Positions 43,274-53,853 of a stretch of 64,000 bases of DNA are shown piece after piece. The stretch comes from Humulus lupulus (lineage: Eukaryota; Streptophyta; Magnoliopsida; Rosales; Cannabaceae). A program made the translations under genes and the position numbers. The stretch is taken from the NCBI RefSeq assembly GCF_963169125.1, contig NC_084802.1, forward strand, positions 17,174,896 through 17,238,895. Reading direction: 5' to 3'. Position 1 is the stretch's first letter; the number at the start of each line of letters is the position of its first letter. The notes under the pieces are model-generated. The model saw only the letters and a list, made by a program, of their open reading frames with translations. It did not search any database and was not told the DNA's origin.

Positions 43274-44590
43274 AAGACACCTCATTTATTTATTTAATAT
43301 ATATTTAAATTATTTACAACTTTCTCTTTTCCAAACTATAAATAAATATAGTGTCTTAAAATAATTGGTAAGACATCGAGGGGACAGAAAATTGGGGACT
43401 GCAGATTTTTGTTCTTTAAAACTTATTAAAAAGATATATTTATTAATTATATTAATGTAAATTCAAAATATACGTTTACAACTAATTAAAAGTTGATATT
43501 TAATAATTATATTAATATAAATTTAAATGTTATAAAATATTATTACGATAATAATATATAATTTTAATTTTTTATTAATTATATTAATATGAGTTCAATT
43601 TTTATAAATTATTATTATTATAATAATATTTAATACAAGATTAGATATTTAATATTATACTTATTTAATATTTAATACTTATATTAATATTATAAAGGAA
43701 AAATATCATTTTGGCCTCTAATGTTTTGATAGAAACTCCATTGACCTTTGTGATTTGTTAAATGACAATTCAGACCATGCGTATTACAAAACCGATCAAA
43801 ATAGTACCCTGAACCAGATTTTGGTTAAACAATTTTTCAATATGACCAAAATGCCCTCGAGTTTTGTCAAAATTTTTACTTTTAAATATATTAAATTAAT
43901 TTTAAACATTGAAAAATAAATTATTTATCCTAAACTTAATTCATTTAACCCAAAAATACTAAATTTTATTAATTTTAAACAAAAAAAAGAGTAAAATATA
44001 CTCTAATCTAATCTAGTAAAAGTTCTAAAAAGTTTCAATTTAATAATTAGATTAAAAAAAGTGTTCTTGTATCATTTTTTTCACAATTTGATAGATGTTC
44101 AAAATGATTCAACAACAAAAAAAAAAAAATCAAAATCCAAAATTATTCAAACAAAAATCATTTCACCTGAATTTAACCACATATCAAAATCAGAATCTTA
44201 GTTTATAAACACAAATTCATTACAAAATATTTTAAGAACACAAACCCAGATTTAAGAACACAAATTCATAAAAAAAAAAATTAAGAACACAAACCCAAAT
44301 TAATTTAAGAACATAACCCAGAAGCTAACTCTACAAATTTCTTCCTCAATCTCTCTTCCTTGAACTTGACACAGATCAACCTAAAAAGCTTAAGGCCGAA
44401 TTGATTGAACTCTATCACATACTTCACATTCACCTCGCAACTTTAGTCTTCATCCCCAACCTCGCATGGCATCACCTCACTAGATATAGCCTCTCCCCAT
44501 TGTCGTTCCCGAAGCCCAAACCCATCGTTCTTGAAGACACGAACAAAAATTCAAATAAGAAACCCAATCCCCTAACCCCCGTCTCACCCG
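43274..44590 (-). repeat. Right inverted arm
   Basis: The reverse complement of the left arm, from caaatgaggtg at its inner end to gtgagacgggggttaggg at its outer end. Small differences include aattatgg against aattttgg and longer A/T runs. Past the shared part, 44591-44616 holds a short GC-rich stub (ccgagccccaagcccct) with no left counterpart before the Copia B LTR. Confidence 0.88.
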
Positions 44591-44616
44591 AATCCGAGCC
44601 CCAAGCCCCTCCATGG

Positions 44617-46497
44617 TGTTAGGAAAACTTATACAGGATCTTTATTTATTTTCATGTATATCTAATATTAAACAAATTAATACGAGATAGCCTAAAACTT
44701 ATTTCTAAAATTGAATTCAAAGAGAAACAATGAATAGAATACTTACAGTATACGCAACGGAATTAAAATATTATTCTTTCAGTTTCTCTAACTCTTGAAT
44801 CCTTTCTGTCGCAGAGTATTATCAAGAAACTGAACCGATCTTCTATTTTCTTCACAGTCTTCCAATGTATCCTTAGAATCACCTAGACTAGTGTGGGCAA
44901 TTCTCAACACATGAGATAGATACAGAGAGAAGAAGAGAAATTAATCAAGAGGCTTAGAAAAATGACTTGTATTTAGAGAGAATCTAAAACTATCAGAAAA
45001 TTTGACTTGTGACTTATCAAACTTATCTGTCGTCTCAGAAATCTTAACTTATGACTTCTCTCTAAGCACTTTTTTTATAGATTCAATTAGGCCATTTAAT
45101 TTAATTGAAAAATCCATAAAATAATAGCAATTTTAAAGCCCTAGGTCGAAATTATCACGGGCTTTAGGCCCGTGAAATTTCCTATTTGATTATAAGCCCA
45201 TTGGACTTAAAATCAAGGCTTGTACTATTTTCTATTGATTTAATTAATTAAATAATTATTTAAATCTTTTATCACATTAATTATTTATAATTTGAATCTT
45301 GATTTAAACTTATTTATTAATTTAGATACCAATTTATCTTAATTAATAAATCTACCCTAATTTCTCTTTTCTTCTAAAAAATACATAACTCTGTAAAACT
45401 ATCCAAAATTGACCTGGTCAACTTTGATAATTCTAATTGATAATTAAATCAATTAATTGAGACTATCTAGATGATTTTATCCAAGGTACAATGAGAACCA
45501 TGGGCCTATGAAATCAAGCTCCAATAAGTTATCATAAATCTAACAAATATATTTACTAACTTATTAATTCCTTGTGACTCCACTGTAGACTCGGAATTTC
45601 ACTCTTCAATTCATAGAACGCTTTATAACAAATATAGAGACGCTATTAATTATCCATTGTTACAACCACAATTGTCACTCAATCCTCTATAGATGGTCTA
45701 CAATGAGATAGGACTAAAATATCATTTTACCCCTCATTGTATTTTATCCTTAAAACACTTAGTTCCTTGTGAATGATATCTCAGTAAACTAATTTAATTA
45801 CTGAAATGAGATCTCTATCATTTAACACCTTGAACCAAACTAAAAGGAAATCATCGTTTCACTTCTTCATCAGAAGCTATGGATGTTCATATCTATGATT
45901 AACACTCCCACTCAATTATACTACCGAGTTCCCAAGATGTAAGTATGGGCTAGTCCGTAGGGTAAGCTGGTAACGAACAAGTCAAAGAACTCAAATAATA
46001 CAATCAGTTAGAATACTAACCACTCAAAATTGAGATTGAATTTGACCTATGGCTAACTATATGATTTGACTATAATAGATAATAATGGTATGTTTACTTA
46101 TCTTATCAACTGTCAATATCAGTCCTGTCCGATGTAACAAATACACCCAGTCTTATCTACTTTGCTAATGTTCTGGAAAGAACATAACACTGCAATTTGT
46201 AAGTAGATCATATCGTAGATTGGCAAGTCAGTGTAAATCATGTGCACTGACTAATCTTTGGACTAAGTTATTTTGAACATATAATCATATTTATATTCCA
46301 ATGTGATTACGTCACTATAAATACGATTAGCTATATCCTCAGGATCTAATAGAAGTTTATATTAAACAAATAATCATGAAAATAAAACATGTGAGCAAAG
46401 TGATTGACTAAGTCAAAAAATGATTTCTATTATTTTATTGATAATAAAATGAGATTGCAAAGAATTTGGGTTTTAATTAGGGCATAAAACCCCAACA
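44617..46497 (-). repeat. 3' LTR of Copia B
   Basis: A 1881-bp LTR; on the minus strand it starts TGTTGGGGTTTTATG, and its plus-strand start is tgttaggaaaactt (tgttggattagctt in relatives). It matches 56032-57890 throughout with moderate divergence, so Copia B and C are the same family. Confidence 0.9.
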
Positions 46498-46515
46498 AAC
46501 TCCCACTTGCACTAA
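46498..46515 (-). other. Polypurine tract of Copia B
   Basis: The minus strand reads gtgcaagtgggagtt immediately before the 3' LTR, a purine-rich primer site as expected. Confidence 0.75.
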
Positions 46516-47192
46516 TTGAAACTAATGCCTTAATTCTACTAATCCCATTTCCTTGATATGCTTATCAAATGTAGCTTCTGGTAGTGTCTTTGTAAACGGA
46601 TCTGCAATATTGTCTTCAGTTGCAATCTTCATAACCTTCACATCTCCCCTGGCAACATATTCTCGAATAATGTGATACTTCCTTTCTATATGCTTACTCC
46701 TCTTGTGACTTCGAGGTTCTTTCGAGTTGGCTATCGCTCCTGTATTGTCACAAAACAACACAAGCGGTTTATCCATTTCTGGAATAACACCAAGATCCGA
46801 GTAGAACTTCTTTATCCAGAACACCACCCTTGTAGACTAACATATAATCCATAGTCCGTCTCAAATACTTCAGGATATGCTTCACTGCTATCCAATGTTC
46901 CGGTCCTGGGTTTGACTGATACCTGCTCACTACTCCCACTGCATAGCAGATATCTGGTCTAGTACACAACATGGCATACATCAGACTTCCAACTGCAGAT
47001 GTGTAAGGAACTTTTCTCATTGCATCTTCCTCTTCAGGAGTCTGGGGAGACTGCTTCTTTGAGAGATGAATTCCATGGCGTGACGGTAGACGCCCTTTAT
47101 CTATGTAAGATACTTGACATAGAGCTAAGAGTCTGTTCTTTCTATCTCTGATGATCTGGATACCTAGTACATAACTTGCTTCACCCAAATCC
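46516..47192 (-). pseudogene. Copia B pol, RNase H end (fragment)
   Basis: Two overlapping frames encode the end of RT and the copia RNase H. One has LGIQIIRDRKNRLLALCQ, PYTSAVGSLMYAMLCTRPD and YQSNPGPEHWIAVKHILKYL. The other has LVLFCDNTGAIANSKEP, KHIERKYHIIREYV and NIADPFTKTLPEATFDKHI. The middle of RNase H (the usual DADWAGD..STSG..W segment) is missing near 46790-46830, where the frame also shifts. The gene continues across the Copia C insertion at 57896. Confidence 0.85.
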
Positions 47193-48430
47193 TGTTGGAT
47201 TAGCTTATACAAGATCTTTATTTATTTTCATGTACATCTAATATTAAACAAATTAATACGAGATAGCCTAAAACATGTTTCTAAAATTGAATTCAAAGAG
47301 AAACAAATAATATAATACTTACAGTATACGCAGCAGAATTAAGAGTCCTTCCTTCAGTTTCTCTAACTCTTGTATCCTCTCTGTCGCAGAGTATTGTCAA
47401 GAAACTGAACCGATCTTCTATTTTCTTCACGATCTTCCAATGTATCCTTAGAACCACCTAGAATAGTGTGGGAAATTCTCAACACATGAGATAGATATAG
47501 AGAGAAGAAGAGAAAATAACAAAGTGGCTTAGAAAATGACTTGTGTTTAGAGAGAATCTAAAACTATAAGAAAATCTGACTTGTGACTTATCAAACTTCT
47601 CCTACTGACCTCTCTCTAAGCACTCCTTTTATAGACTCAATTAGGCCATTTAATTTAATTAAAAAAATTAATAAAATAATAGCCATTTTGAAGCCCTAGG
47701 TCAAAATTATCATGGGCTATAGGCCCGTGAAATTTCCCATTTGATTATAAGCCCATTGGACTTAAAATCAAGGCCTGTATTATTTTGTATTGATTTAATT
47801 AATTAAATAATTATTTAAATCCTTTATCAAATTAATTATTTATAATTTGAACCTTGATTTAAACTTATTTATTAATTTAGATACCAATTTATCTTAATTA
47901 ATAAATCTGCCATAATTTCTCTTTTCTTCTCAAAATTACACAACTCTGTGAAACTATCCAAAATTGACCTGGTCAACTTTGATAATTCTAATTGATGATT
48001 AAATCAATTAATTGAGACTATCTAGATGATTTTATCCAAAGTAAAATGGGAACCATGGGCCTATGAAATCAAGCTCCAATAAGTTACATAAATCTAACAA
48101 ATAAATTTACTAACTTATTAATTCCTCGTGACTCCACTATAGACTCGGAATTGCACTCTTGAATTCATAGAACGCTCTATAACAAATATAGATACGCTAT
48201 TAATTATCCATTGTTACAACCATAATTGTCACTCAATCCTCTATAGACGGTCTACAATGAGATAGGACTAAAATACCGTTTTACCCCTCATTGTATTTTA
48301 TCCTTAAAACACTTAGTTCCTTGTAAATGATATTTCAATAAACTAATTTAATTACTGAAATGAGATCTCTATCATTTATCACCTTGAACCAAACTAAAAG
48401 GAAACCATCGTTTCACTTCTTCATCAGAAC
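47193..48430 (-). repeat. Truncated 3' LTR of Copia C
   Basis: Matches 56032-57265 closely up to cgtttcacttcttcatcagaa, then switches to pol sequence (ggccttctctttgggtat). Its missing 0.6 kb is the end carrying TGTTGGGG on the minus strand, so this is an internal deletion junction and not a solo LTR. Confidence 0.88.
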
Positions 48431-50163
48431 CAGGCCTTCTCTTTGGGTATAACCCTTTGCCACTAATCGAGCTTTATAAGTCTCGATATTTCCATCAACA
48501 CCTCGTTTCTTCTTGTAGATCCACTTGCACCCAATGGCCCTAAAGTCACTAGGTGCTTCTACAAGATCCCAGACGGAATTTGAGTACATAGATTCCATTT
48601 CCTGTTTCATGGCTTCGAGCCATAGTTCCTTTTCAGGGCTAGCCATTTCCTGTTTGAAAGACAATGGATCATCATCACTAGTGTCACCAACAACCATATT
48701 GGTTTCACCATCCAAACCATAGCGAACTGGGTTTCTAGAAACCCTCCCACTACGACGAGGCTCCGTGACTGTTTGCTCAGGAACAGTGGTACTTTCTTCA
48801 TTTAAATCGACTTGCGTCGGTTGTACATGAAGAGTGGGAATTTCATCATCAACTCGCGTTGATGACGATGGAACATTGGTTGGAGTCAATTCTTTAACCA
48901 TCTCCTCTAAAACTACTTTGCTGTGAGGTTTAAAGTTCTGGACATAGTCATTTTCCAGAAAAGTAGCATTTGTCGAAGTAAACACTTTCTTTTCTGAATG
49001 ACTGTAGAAAAGTCCACCCCGAGTACCTTTAGGATAGCCAAAAAACATGCAAACTTCAGTTCGTGGTTCTATCTTTCCCTCCTTTTTCCTCAGGACGTGA
49101 GCGGGACACCCCCAGATTCTATAATGGCGTAAACTAGGTTCACTACCATTCCAGTGTTCTAAAGGTGTTTTGGGGATTGATTTTGACGGCACGACATTGA
49201 GAATGTCATTCGCGGTTTCAATTGCATGTCCCCAGAATGAAGTTTAGAGTTGAGTAACTAAGCATGCATCTAACCATTTCCAATAAAGTTCTGTTTCGGT
49301 GTTCCACTACACCATTTTGTTGCGGAGTACCTGGGGCAGTAAGTTGTGATAAAATCCCAAGTTCAGTTAAATGATTGGAACTGCATATCCAAATATTCTC
49401 CACCCCTATCAGATCGCAAGATCTTTAACCTTTTACCTAATTGGTTATGAGCCTTTGCTAGGAATTCCTGAAACTTTGAAAATGTTTCTGATTTCCTATG
49501 CATTAGGTAAAGACATGAGTATCTAGAGTAATCATCAATGAAAGTGATGAAATACTCAAAACCACCCCTGGCTTGTATATTCAAAGGTCCACAAACATCT
49601 GAATGCACAAGACCATGTGGTTCTTTGGCCCTATCACCCTTTGTAGAGAATGGACGCTTGGTCAGGTTGCCTTCTAGACAAGATTCACAGACAAGTAATT
49701 CACCTAAGGTGAGTTCCCTCAAAGGTCCGTCCTTTGTTAGTCTTTGAATCCTATCATAGCCAATGTGACCTAGTCTCAAGTGCCATAAATACGTCATGTT
49801 TTTGTTATCGGTCTTTTGATGTTTATTGGTCCTAGGTTTAGCTACTTTGAATAAATCATTGTTAAGAGCGAAGGGTTCGTTAGGTTGCAGAATATAAAGC
49901 CTGTTTTCCAAATATGCAATACACAATTGTGATCCATTGAAAGAAATAGATATATTAAAACTTGTGAAAGTCATAACAAATCGTTCTAATTGCAACATGG
50001 AAACTAAAATTAATTTTCTACTAAAATCCGGAATAAAAAATACATCTTTTAAAATTAAGTATTTACTTCCGAACTTCAGACGAGCTATTCCTCTAGCTTG
50101 GACCTTAACGAACGCTCCATTCCTAACTCTAAGCTTTAAGTCGCCTTCATTCACTTCCTCCCA
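48431..50163 (-). pseudogene. Copia C pol: protease end, integrase, RT start; decayed
   Basis: Reading from 50163 downward: the protease tail (SKYLILKDVFFIPDFSRKLI), GAG-pre-integrase (LWHLRLGHIGYDRIQRL), integrase core (VHSDVCGPLNIQ, FIDDYSRYSCLYLM, SDRGGEYLD), then after a frameshift near 49385 the NGVVEHRNRTLLEMV part with the third catalytic acidic residue. After another frameshift near 49245 come the integrase C-terminus (WNGSEPSLRHYRIWGCPAH) and the RT start (CKWIYKKKRGVDGNIETYKA, LVAKGYTQREG), where the deletion cuts it. Copia B keeps bases missing here (gatcttgg against gattgg), which identifies the frameshifts. Confidence 0.88.
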
Positions 50164-50904
50164 CTATTCAAGAAGCTGTAAAGAGTTACAAACATGGTTA
50201 GTAGTTCCAGAATCATTAATCCAAACGAATTTATCATTCTCTAAAACACATGTTTCCAAGATAAATGAACTATAATCATTACCTTTGTTTTTCACTGCTA
50301 GAAACTTAGGGCAATCTCGTTTCCAATGCCCCTTCTCTTTGCAGTGAATGAATTTATCTTTACCTTTCTTGTTTTTTATGTTCTTCCCCTTAGGCGTCTG
50401 TTCACTTGGTTGTGCACTCGTCTTTGCAGCCTTTGCAGGCTTAGGGTTGTTTATTTGTCCACCTTTCCTCTTGTTTCCAGCTTTCGAAGACGAAGCTTGG
50501 TTAGCTTCAGCCTTAGCTAGATGAGCAACAACATCAGTAGTCTTATTTTCACCTCCTTTACTAGGTTCACCCATGACAGGTTCAATAATCTGAAGCTCGT
50601 TCATGAGTTGCGTCAGACCATAGTTGAGTTGAGCACGAACGTGCAAACACGGTGCCATCCGAGAATTTACGGTGCCATCACGAACGTGCAGAGTTGGTGC
50701 TATCCAAGCATTTACGGTACCATCACGAGCATTGACGGTGCCATCACTAACGTGCAGACACGGTGCTCGTTCTGGGGATTCCTCAATCATGACGAATTCA
50801 GAGTTGTCACCAATAAACTCTATGTTGATATTCTGCTTCCAATTAAGGAAGTTTTCTCCAGTGAGTTTCTCCATCAAAAATTGAGAAAGGATGGGAGTAG
50901 ACAC
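50164..50904 (-). pseudogene. Copia C gag with its core replaced by short repeats
   Basis: A 246-residue frame. The N-terminus looks normal (LSQFLMEKLTGENFLNWKQ), and the end has a Lys-rich linker, a zinc knuckle (HCKEKGHWKRDC) and the protease motif WINDSGTTNHVC. The middle, normally about 150-200 residues of capsid, is reduced to a few copies of a short unit (APCLHV, DGTVNA) at about residues 46-92. The first Cys of the knuckle is also missing (FIHC where CFHC is usual). The frame stops at 50164-50166 and resumes in pol, in which related elements have no stop. Confidence 0.8.
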
Positions 50905-51141
50905 TACTTAACTTAAAACTACAAATTATCAATAAAATAGAAATCAATCACATTTGCTCAATAAAACTTCTATTCACACGAATTTCAAGAAATAGCACAA
51001 CATATACAAAAAATATGTAAGATATGAGAAAAAATACCAAAAACAATCATATCTCTATTTCTTTAGGTTTTTAACTAATCTATGATATCCTTGTCCCGGT
51101 TTGCGAGAGTCAAAAATACCACTAGTTAAATAGAGTTGTAA
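50905..51141 (-). other. Copia C leader, gag-proximal part
   Basis: AT-rich untranslated leader just before gag on the minus strand. No gene. Interrupted at 51142 by a solo LTR. Confidence 0.6.
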
Positions 51142-51884
51142 TGTAACGCCCCAAACTCCAGGGACCGTTACGGTGTGCCTTGTAAACAGTGCTAAACTCG
51201 CTAATTGAGTCATTTGGCCAAAATCGTGAACTAAGTATGATTAGCGGTTTAAGGATTAAAAACTTTGGTTAAGATGTAACGTTTCACTAGAACGTTTAAT
51301 ATATACATTGGGATCCTGAAAATATAATTTCAGAGTCTATTACAGAAAATATTTACAACAGGCCGTTCTAAGAGGCAAAACAGGGTTCAACCCTAGTTCC
51401 ACTTTAAACCTCGGTCATGGCAGACGAGCAGCTGCATATGTACACGTCACCACCTAAGCTCTCCAACTCAAGGATGGTCTAGCTTCCTCTTGCCTTTACC
51501 TGCACCACGTAGCACCCGTGAGCCAAAGCCCAGCAAGAAAACACTATAAAGCATGATATAATATCAACAACGATCATAATAACCGTTCAGGACTATCAGT
51601 CCAAGAAAATAGGTGACAATAGCCAAAAGTCACAGTAATGAGCATAGCTCCCTCTAGCCATGTGACGATAGGGTCACCAGGGCTTAACTGATAAGTGATT
51701 CGTTCATAAGTTTGATCAGGACAGGTGCATGGTGAATGGTTACCAGCATAACCTTCCTCCCGACTCTAGAGTCGTGCTATGGACAGAGTCCCCTAGCCAT
51801 GTGACAAACAGTCACCGGGGTCATATACCCTGGCTATAAACATCTGGTCATAGACCAGGCAAGCGCTTATAAGTTCTTCGACTT

Positions 51885-52065
51885 TAGGGTCAGTCTAGCA
51901 TTAGTGCCATTGAGCCACTCAAGGCATGATTCTCGACTTTAGAGTCGGTCCAGCATTAATGCCATGGAGCCATTCAATGCGTGATCATCGACCTTAGGGT
52001 CGGTCTAGCATTAATGCCATAGAGCCATTCAATGCATGATTCTCGACTTTAGGGTCGGTCCCTGA
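51885..52065. repeat. About 60-bp tandem repeat in the solo LTR
   Basis: Three to four copies of a unit containing tcgactttagggtcggtc, agcattaatgccatggagcc and attcaatgcatgat. Slightly divergent between copies. Confidence 0.88.
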
Positions 52066-52274
52066 CTAGTCAGTGCCATACACAAGTAAGTCATGCCACC
52101 AATTATATAACACATGTCCAATACTCGTAAACAAGGTGTTCAGCATGCTTACTAAACAGATACTAGTACAATTAGGACCATGCAAAACCACAGAGGCACA
52201 AGCTCTGAACAACATCATACCCAGTATACAAAGCATGTCCTAATCACATGATTCTCATGCATCATATGCAATAT

Positions 52275-52457
52275 ATCCATCAATCCAACATGCACCAATA
52301 ACAGCCATGCATGTCACGTTTAATAGTCAACCAACATGCATCAAGAATAGCCATGCATGTCACACATAATAATCAACCGACATGCATCAATAATAACCAT
52401 GCGTGTCATACTCAATAATCAACCAACATGCATCGATAATAGCCATGCATGTCACAT
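52275..52457. repeat. About 50-bp tandem repeat in the solo LTR
   Basis: Four copies of a unit with caaccaacatgcatca, ataatagccatgcatgtcac and ataataat. Each unit has two ATGCAT palindromes, which sets them at about 25-bp spacing. Confidence 0.88.
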
Positions 52458-53853
52458 ATACACAGGGTGCAGTTTTCTTACCAAAGTCGAGCTAGAATGA
52501 TTAAAAGAACGACCCTTGAGAACGATTAACTTTTAGTCCTTTAGCAGTCACCCAGTCATAACCAAATATAGGATACCATCTATAAAAATGATCAACACAA
52601 GTTCCCAAACCAATATCTAGCCTCCGGGACATCAATCCCCACTTAACCAAGTAGTAGGACCAACCCCGAGGCCTATGGTAAGCATCCCTAAGCTAAAAAC
52701 ACAATTCTGGCCAAATCTGCCTCCATGGGCCGCGGCTCACCAGAACCATGCCGTGGCCCACCCTCAGACAGAAGCATATTTCCTCCCAGAAACACACTCA
52801 GGCCGCGGCACACCATAGACAGGCCGCGACACATTACGCAAACCAGCAAGCCACCAACTTGCTTCCCCTGCGTTTCTCCTCGAAACCAAACCTTCAAACC
52901 AGTCCCAAACCTCAACCTAACACCCAATTTAACCACTAAACATTATCAACAACTCACCCACATCAAAACCCAAGTAAAACATCAACTAAACTTCCATTAA
53001 TTCCAACTATTTACCATGAAATCACAAGCTGAAAGTTCAAACCCAAAACATAGTATACCATGAAACTAATGGCTGGAACTTACCCCAAACTTGATTTTGA
53101 ATCCCCTTTAATGGCTGAATCAAGTTCCTAAGGTCCCACCTTTGATCTCCTAGCTTAACTCCTCAACTTGGGCTCTCAAAATTCAAAGAAAAGTGAAGGG
53201 GAAAACATGTACGGGAGAAGAAGGAGAGGGGATGAGGATGGGGCTCTGTTTTGTTCTGTTTTCCACAGCCTTCTAAAACCAAAAAAACTGATATAAATCC
53301 TTAAGGTCAAAAGACCATAATGCCCTTAGGCCAAATAAATCCCTCTAAAGGCTTCCGAGGGTAAAACCGTCCTTTCCCGCCTATCTCGTTAATTATAATT
53401 AACGCTCTCCAATTCCCGCTATTCTTAATATTCCCAAATGCCAATAAATCATATCCCATTACCCTTTAATTCCCGGTAATGCTTTAATCATTAAATTCAC
53501 CCCGAGACTCACCCCGAGCCCCGAATTTAAACCCGTTATGACTAGACCGAACACTTACATCTCATGATCGCCTCATGTCGAATAGCTCGAACCAATCCAC
53601 CTTATAATGTGGCTATATTAGTTAATCACAATCACGCACCCAAAATAAAAAATTACGCCCACAGTGGCCAAATTACCAAAATACCCTTATAATAGTAAAT
53701 ACTCCCATATGCATGCATCCACCCTCATATAATAATATAATTCACGTAAACATGCATATAATCATTAAATACTATAATAAATCAATTATGGCCCTCCCGA
53801 CCTCCTAATCAAGGTCCTAAACCTCATTAGGAAATTTGGGGCATTACATGTAA

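Larger units (their letters stand above)
38704..44590. mobile_element. Element-like structure with 1.3-kb inverted arms enclosing a VQ gene
   Basis: The left arm (about 38707-39983) and right arm (about 43274-44590) are reverse complements of each other with few differences over more than 1.2 kb. They surround 3.3 kb containing one intact minus-strand gene. Long terminal inverted repeats around an ordinary gene recall Pack-MULE transposons. No transposase was seen and no clean 9-bp target duplication was found (left acccaag, right acccgaa). The right side abuts the Copia B LTR, so the outer end may be truncated. Two separate inverted insertions of one repeat are the alternative. Confidence 0.55.
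51142..53848 (-). mobile_element. Solo LTR, gypsy-like, 2.7 kb
   Basis: Begins tgtaacgccccaaa and ends ttggggcattaca, flanked by a perfect 5-bp duplication tgtaa (51137-51141 and 53849-53853). No internal region or genes, so it is a solo LTR left after recombination. The LTR at 59677 is its relative in inverse orientation; I place the sense strand as minus because the relative's probable leader reads forward. Contains two minisatellites. The short open frames near 52688-53000 are not supported as genes. Confidence 0.88.

Noticed and set aside
44401..44622. Short plus-strand frame with proline-rich end
   Set aside because: Lies in the right inverted arm; no family resemblance, and it runs into the Copia B LTR.
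51142..53848. A gene between two promoters, suggested by GC-rich sequence near 52700-52900
   Set aside because: The interval is bounded by TG/CA ends and a 5-bp duplication, has no long frame and matches another LTR, so it is a solo LTR.
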